From: Dehalococcoidia bacterium
GTDB taxonomy: Bacteria > Chloroflexota > Dehalococcoidia > Dehalococcoidales > RBG-16-60-22
Direction: 5' to 3'
NCBI GenBank assembly: GCA_004375725.1
Contig: SOKS01000157.1
Location: 1-8,535 of the forward strand
DNA length: 8,535 nucleotides
Notes under the pieces: generated by a model
The model's input: the letters and a program-made list of their open reading frames with translations, nothing else
What the model was told of the DNA's origin: nothing
The model's database searches: none
Program-made: the position numbers and the translations under genes
In this document: in pieces, positions 5,944-8,535 of the stretch
How positions within the stretch are numbered: position 1 is the first letter of the stretch
How the letters are laid out: each line of letters opens with the position of its first letter

Positions 5944-7104
5944 ATGGTGCCAAAAAAGATGGAGTCCCCCCAGTACAAACAACTGCGACGTGCCTATAGC
6001 TTTGATGAAGTGGCTATCGTCCCCGGAGACATCACGGTCAACCCTGACCAGACCAACATCGACTTAACCATCGAGAATTATACGTTCTCTCTGCCCATTA
6101 TCGCTTCGGCTATGGATGCGGTAACCGATGTGAATTTCGCCGTGCTGGTGAGCAAAATGGGTGGCCTTGCCGTTCTCCACCTCGAAGGGGTGCAGACGCG
6201 ATACGAGAACCCCGGCGAGGTCCTGACCAGAATCGCGCAGGCATCGCAGTCCGAGGTAACCGGGCTGATGCAGGAAATTTATGCTAGCCCCATCAAGGAT
6301 AACCTCATCGGTGAACGGATTCAGGAAATTAAAAAGCAGGGCGGGACCTGTGCTGTTTCGGTAACGCCGGCCAATACCAAGCGCTTTGTCCCGATTTTGG
6401 CTGAGGCCGGGGCGGATATACTGTTTGTGCAGTCCACCGTGACCACGGCACGCCATACTTCGAAAAGTTACCGTGGTCTTATCTTCTCCGAGCTGCGGGA
6501 CATGGTCTCCATGCCGGTGGCGGTGGGCAACTGCGTCAGCTACAGTGCCTGTCTGGAGATAATGCGGACCGGTATCTCAGCGGTATTAGTCGGTGTTGGG
6601 CCGGGTGCTGCCTGCACCACCAGGGAAGTCCTCGGCGTTGGTGTCCCTCAGGTAACGGCGACAATCGACTGCGCCGCCGCCAGGGACCAGTATTGCCGCG
6701 AGACGGGTCGGTACGTACCCATAATCACCGATGGTGGATTCCGCAGGGGTGGCGATGTCTGCAAAGCATTGGCTGCCGGTGCCGATGCTGTGATGCTGGG
6801 TTCCATTTTTGCCCAGTCGAAAGAAGCACCGGGACTGGGCTATCACTGGGGTATGGCTCATCCTCACCCGGCACTGCCCCGGGGAACCCGGATCAAAGTT
6901 GGCACCACCGGCACGCTGGAACATATCCTTTTCGGTCCAGCATCCGTAACCGATGGCAGTCAGAATATCGTCGGGGCTATCCGCACCGCGATGGGTGTCT
7001 GTGGGGCAACTACCATCCGGGAAATGCATCAGGCAGAGATGGTGATTGCGCCGGCGATTACCACGGAAGGGAAATCCTGGCAGAAGGCTCAGTCCGGCTC
7101 CTGA
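5944..7104 (+). CDS. guaB3: IMP dehydrogenase family protein of the CBS-less GuaB3 type
   Basis: TIM-barrel enzyme of the IMP dehydrogenase/GMP reductase family, acting in guanine nucleotide synthesis by NAD-dependent oxidation of IMP to XMP if it behaves as a dehydrogenase. It has 386 residues. Features: FDEVAIVPGD (20-29), IIASAMDAVTD (52-62), and the catalytic loop GVGPGAACTTREVLGVGVPQ (217-236) with nucleophile Cys224. ITDGGFRRGGDVCKALAAGA (261-280) and VMLGSIFA (283-290), which bind the phosphate, come next. The C-terminal part HWGMAHPHPALPRGTRIKVG (301-320) resembles GuaB3 rather than canonical GuaB. The two CBS domains that canonical bacterial GuaB inserts after about residue 90-100 are absent, and the canonical flap signature is not seen. 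GuaB3 proteins act as IMP dehydrogenases in cyanobacteria, while the actinobacterial role is unsettled, so exact activity here is uncertain. The start is ATG at 5944. An alternative ATG at 5959 has no ribosome site either. Confidence 0.93.
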   Translation: MVPKKMESPQYKQLRRAYSFDEVAIVPGDITVNPDQTNIDLTIENYTFSLPIIASAMDAVTDVNFAVLVSKMGGLAVLHLEGVQTRYENPGEVLTRIAQASQSEVTGLMQEIYASPIKDNLIGERIQEIKKQGGTCAVSVTPANTKRFVPILAEAGADILFVQSTVTTARHTSKSYRGLIFSELRDMVSMPVAVGNCVSYSACLEIMRTGISAVLVGVGPGAACTTREVLGVGVPQVTATIDCAAARDQYCRETGRYVPIITDGGFRRGGDVCKALAAGADAVMLGSIFAQSKEAPGLGYHWGMAHPHPALPRGTRIKVGTTGTLEHILFGPASVTDGSQNIVGAIRTAMGVCGATTIREMHQAEMVIAPAITTEGKSWQKAQSGS

Positions 7105-7113
7105 GACTGTGCT

Positions 7114-7135
7114 GAGGGAAGGATTATTCTTCCTC
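7114..7135 (+). terminator. Weak hairpin between guaB3 and the convergent gene
   Basis: GAGGGAAG (7114-7121) can pair with CTTCCTC (7129-7135) as a 7-bp stem with one bulged G and a 7-nt loop, followed by a long pyrimidine tract rather than a pure T run. It lies 10 bases after the guaB3 stop and overlaps the end of the opposite gene. It may help termination, but purine-pyrimidine asymmetry here makes chance pairing likely. Confidence 0.25.
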
Positions 7136-7912
7136 TTCCTCCTCTTCTTCCTCCGCATCGTTTATGGCAGTGCTCGTTTCTTCACCGATGTGCGGCAATA
7201 AGGCGGCTACTTTTTTGCGAGGTCGAGCGGCGAAGTCCGGCTTGTTGATTATCTGACGCAGTACCTTCAACCTTTTCGCCTGTTGCGCCGTTTTCACCGG
7301 TATAACCACCCCATCCACGCCTGTTTTCCACAGGGCTTTGAGTTCATCTTCGTTAACCGCTGTCGGCACCGTCAGGAGCAGGGGTTTGGACAAAAGGTCG
7401 GCAAAGCGCTGGCAGAGCATGAGCTGGTGCCAGGTAATGGCGGAGCTTTCTCCTTTGTCATCAGCCAGCAGCACGGCATCTACCGGTAGTTCGTTTATCG
7501 TTCTGATCAGACTCTCACTCAGTGACGACTCTACGAGCAATATTTTGCCCGTCTTCTCGATGCCTGAAAGGCCGAACTCTGCATCCAGAGGCAGGATGAC
7601 AAAGTCGGCACCAGCCTCGATAGAGACCTTTATCTGCTGACGATTTTTTCCTTCCGGCCACAGCCCCCAGACCATGTCGGGCAGTGACCGGGCAATATCC
7701 GTGGCGGCATCCTTCCCGGTGCCGGTTTGAGCAATGATGGCAGCGTCGGCGCTGGAAACGTAATCAACCAGTGGCGCAGTATTACTTGCCGGCTCGACCC
7801 GGGCAATAAGCGCCATTTTAGGCTTTGCCGGGGACGGCTTGGTGGCTCTGAATCCCAATGGCAGGGAAACCGTTTCCGCGGTCTGGAGCAGTTTATCGAT
7901 CAGCTTGCTCAT
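7124..7912 (-). CDS. Unassigned alpha/beta (TIM-barrel-like) protein with polyglutamate tail
   Basis: A 262-residue cytosolic protein that I do not recognise. Hydrophobic strands alternate with helices in a barrel-like rhythm: KMALIARV (32-39), DAAIIAQ (56-62), GADFVILPLD (101-110), GKILLVESS (122-130), VDAVLLADD (144-152), KPLLLTVPT (176-184) and VDGVVIPV (199-206). Phrases such as EAGADFVIL and TGVDGVVIP recall phosphate-binding TIM barrels, but I see no catalytic signature. The protein ends in a charged tail with nine consecutive Glu. A GTGKD at 64-68 is not a P-loop. The start is ATG at 7912, with GGAGG four bases upstream. It converges with guaB3, whose stop is 19 bases away, and is divergent from the small-protein/HTH pair. 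An extended -10 promoter lies about 55 bases upstream. Function is unknown. Confidence 0.82.
   Translation of the reverse strand: MSKLIDKLLQTAETVSLPLGFRATKPSPAKPKMALIARVEPASNTAPLVDYVSSADAAIIAQTGTGKDAATDIARSLPDMVWGLWPEGKNRQQIKVSIEAGADFVILPLDAEFGLSGIEKTGKILLVESSLSESLIRTINELPVDAVLLADDKGESSAITWHQLMLCQRFADLLSKPLLLTVPTAVNEDELKALWKTGVDGVVIPVKTAQQAKRLKVLRQIINKPDFAARPRKKVAALLPHIGEETSTAINDAEEEEEEEEE
7127..7153 (-). repeat. GAA/GAG run encoding nine glutamates
   Basis: Nine consecutive Glu codons (a mix of GAG and GAA) directly precede the TAA of the unassigned barrel protein. The mixed codons make it an imperfect trinucleotide repeat. Such a tract could vary in length by slippage, changing the tail without a frameshift if whole codons are gained or lost. 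Confidence 0.8.
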
Positions 7913-7920
7913 GCCACCTC

Positions 7921-7953
7921 CCGGTACCAGCGTGTAAGTGTCTTACCGACCGG
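7921..7953 (-). promoter_or_regulatory. Possible leader hairpin upstream of the unassigned barrel gene
   Basis: Inner stem GTAAG (7934-7938) with CTTAC (7942-7946) around a 3-nt loop, and outer arms CCGGT (7921-7925) with ACCGG (7949-7953). If transcription starts near 7960, both stems fall in the leader. The arm nearest the gene abuts the GGGAGG ribosome site, which overlaps that arm by a couple of bases. That geometry could modulate translation, but the internal loop is lopsided (8 versus 2 nt) and nothing known matches it. Confidence 0.35.
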
Positions 7954-7966
7954 CTGACTCTGGATT

Positions 7967-7975
7967 AGTATAGCA
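7967..7975 (-). promoter_or_regulatory. Extended -10 promoter of the unassigned barrel gene
   Basis: The minus strand reads TGC-TATACT, a -10 box matching five of six consensus bases and preceded by the extended TG element. The -35 region (TTCTTA at 18-nt spacing) is poor, as is common for extended -10 promoters. The predicted leader is about 48 nt. Confidence 0.5.
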
Positions 7976-8009
7976 CAATGCTGGCTACCTTAAGAAATCG
8001 CCGATATTG

Positions 8010-8052
8010 TCCCCATAATTTTAACAGAGTTTCAACGTCTCTTTTATGGGGA
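8010..8052. repeat. 9-bp inverted repeat in the divergent intergenic region
   Basis: TCCCCATAA (8010-8018) is exactly complementary to TTATGGGGA (8044-8052), 25 nt apart, with an inner AGAG (8026-8029) / CTCT (8039-8042) pair. It lies between the divergent barrel gene and the 65-residue gene. It could be an operator for the neighbouring HTH protein or an RNA hairpin in the leader of the plus-strand genes. I found no convincing -35/-10 pair for those genes. Confidence 0.5.
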
Positions 8053-8099
8053 ATTAATCGCGCGGCTTTAAGATGGAAGTAGTGACTAGAAATAAATGT

Positions 8100-8107
8100 A
8101 AGGAGGG
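8100..8107 (+). promoter_or_regulatory. Shine-Dalgarno deciding the start of the 65-residue gene
   Basis: AAGGAGGG precedes the ATG pair at 8118/8121 by 10 to 13 bases, a slightly long spacing. An in-frame ATG at 8073 would put this perfect ribosome site inside the coding region, so the downstream start is preferred. Confidence 0.7.
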
Positions 8108-8117
8108 CGGTAGTAAG

Positions 8118-8315
8118 ATGATGAAAACGGTAATCAGGCTTAAGGATGACGCGGTGATGGTCTTCGATGACCGGGGGGAGCAGATGACTGCCTATCAGGG
8201 TCAGTATGACCAGGTCAGGGAAAAGGTACTTGAAGAGGCGTCTTTGGGCGCCGTGTTTGTCAACTGGTTCGGCAATAACGCTATCCCACAAACCGTAAGC
8301 AGAGAGGAATGGTAG
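8118..8315 (+). CDS. Small unassigned protein upstream of the HTH gene
   Basis: A 65-residue acidic protein that I cannot assign. It begins MMKTVIRLKDDAVMVFDDRG, which looks like two beta strands joined by a turn. A helical stretch QYDQVREKVLEEA (29-41) follows, then a hydrophobic patch GAVFVNWFG (44-52), ending SREEW. It has no Cys, no membrane segment and no signal peptide. A longer version from ATG 8073 would be 80 residues, but the strong ribosome site at 8100 argues for 8118. Its stop is only three bases before the GTG of the HTH protein, so the two are almost certainly co-transcribed. By size and position it could be a partner or antagonist of that regulator, which is inference. Confidence 0.75.
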   Translation: MMKTVIRLKDDAVMVFDDRGEQMTAYQGQYDQVREKVLEEASLGAVFVNWFGNNAIPQTVSREEW

Positions 8316-8318
8316 TCA

Positions 8319-8535
8319 GTGAGGCATTATCAGCAAGTGCAAAATATGCTGACTACCGGAGAGGTTGCCCGCATGCTCAATGTCCATCCTGGTACGGTAA
8401 GACGCTGGCATAACCGAAAATTACTGAAGGGTTATCGTATTGGACCGCGAGCAGACCGCCGGTATCGACGGGAGGACATTGAGCTTTTCCTCAGAGAGAG
8501 ATTTCCCTCGCCACTATCAGGAGGCGACTCCGAAT
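8319..8535 (+). CDS. Excisionase/MerR-type helix-turn-helix protein, 3'-truncated by window
   Basis: A DNA-binding protein whose first 72 residues are visible; the frame is still open at the edge. Residues 11-58 form a winged helix of the excisionase/MerR kind: LTTGEVARMLNVHPGTVRRW (11-30) is the helix-turn-helix, and RRYRREDIELFL (47-58) is the wing and following helix with the usual R-R-[YF]-x-x-x-D pattern. The start is GTG at 8319, three bases after the preceding stop, with GAGG at 8304-8307 inside the preceding gene. An ATG at 8346 would begin just before the HTH but has no ribosome site. Such domains occur in stand-alone regulators, phage/integrative-element excisionases and longer fusion proteins. 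With the C-terminus missing I cannot choose between these. The 65-residue gene is its co-transcribed neighbour. Confidence 0.87.
   Translation, partial: MRHYQQVQNMLTTGEVARMLNVHPGTVRRWHNRKLLKGYRIGPRADRRYRREDIELFLRERFPSPLSGGDSE

Noticed and set aside
6586..7158. Open frame of 190 codons antisense to guaB3 and overlapping the barrel gene's end
   Set aside because: The translation is rich in Arg, Gly, Cys and Pro with no fold-like pattern, and guaB3 on the other strand is certain.
7710..7724. GTGKD in the barrel-like protein as a possible P-loop
   Set aside because: The glycine required five residues before the last Gly is Ala, and Lys is followed by Asp rather than Ser/Thr. No Walker B follows.
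8073..8117. Upstream ATG at 8073 as the start of the small protein (80 residues)
   Set aside because: The perfect AAGGAGGG ribosome site at 8100-8107 would then be coding, and no ribosome site precedes 8073.
1..8535. Mobile element, prophage, CRISPR array or tRNA gene
   Set aside because: No transposase or integrase frame, no regularly spaced repeats, no tRNA-like cloverleaf and no flanking direct repeats were seen. The excisionase-like domain at the right edge is not enough by itself to call an element.

Overview
The window is 8.5 kb of compactly packed, mostly housekeeping bacterial DNA with moderately high GC. No tRNA, rRNA, CRISPR array or insertion sequence is visible, and no gene-free stretch is longer than about 210 bases. 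The protein set and gene order (ftsH, moaE, polyprenyl synthase, metG, rsmI and a CBS-less IMP dehydrogenase) together with a four-CxxC MetRS most resemble Chloroflexota of the Dehalococcoidia type. That placement is an inference from remembered family resemblance, not from a search.

Layout. Bases 1-1512 are the 3' part of ftsH (+), closed by a clear intrinsic terminator at 1533-1560. moaE (+) follows with its own likely promoter. It converges on a four-gene minus-strand operon that is transcribed from about 5844 down to 2052: rsmI, a small Cys-pair protein, metG, and a long-chain polyprenyl diphosphate synthase. The gaps between these four genes are 3, 9 and 16 nt, and the three downstream start sites have recognisable Shine-Dalgarno sequences. 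A near-consensus sigma70-type promoter (TAGACA-17-TATAAT) drives the operon. It stands back to back with an equally good promoter (TTGACT-17-TATATT) for guaB3 (+). The guaB3 start codon lies so close to its promoter that the mRNA should be leaderless or nearly so.

guaB3 converges on an unassigned 262-residue minus-strand gene that looks like an alpha/beta barrel and ends in nine glutamates. Upstream of that gene is a divergent intergenic region of about 205 bases. It holds an extended -10 promoter, a leader hairpin, and a 9-bp inverted repeat that could be an operator. On the other side are a 65-residue unassigned protein and, three bases later, an excisionase/MerR-type winged-helix DNA-binding protein that runs off the window edge.

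How the genes work together. ftsH is membrane protein quality control. rsmI (16S rRNA methylation) and metG (Met-tRNA charging) are translation genes. moaE is molybdopterin synthesis, the polyprenyl synthase is lipid-carrier or quinone side-chain synthesis, and guaB3 is guanine nucleotide synthesis. The only part that looks like an accessory or regulatory module is the last 600 bases. I did not find a convincing new biological system. The items most worth a second look are an AT-rich codon island inside ftsH, altered HIGH and KMSKS motifs in MetRS, the leaderless guaB3 start, and the small-protein/HTH pair with its inverted repeat.
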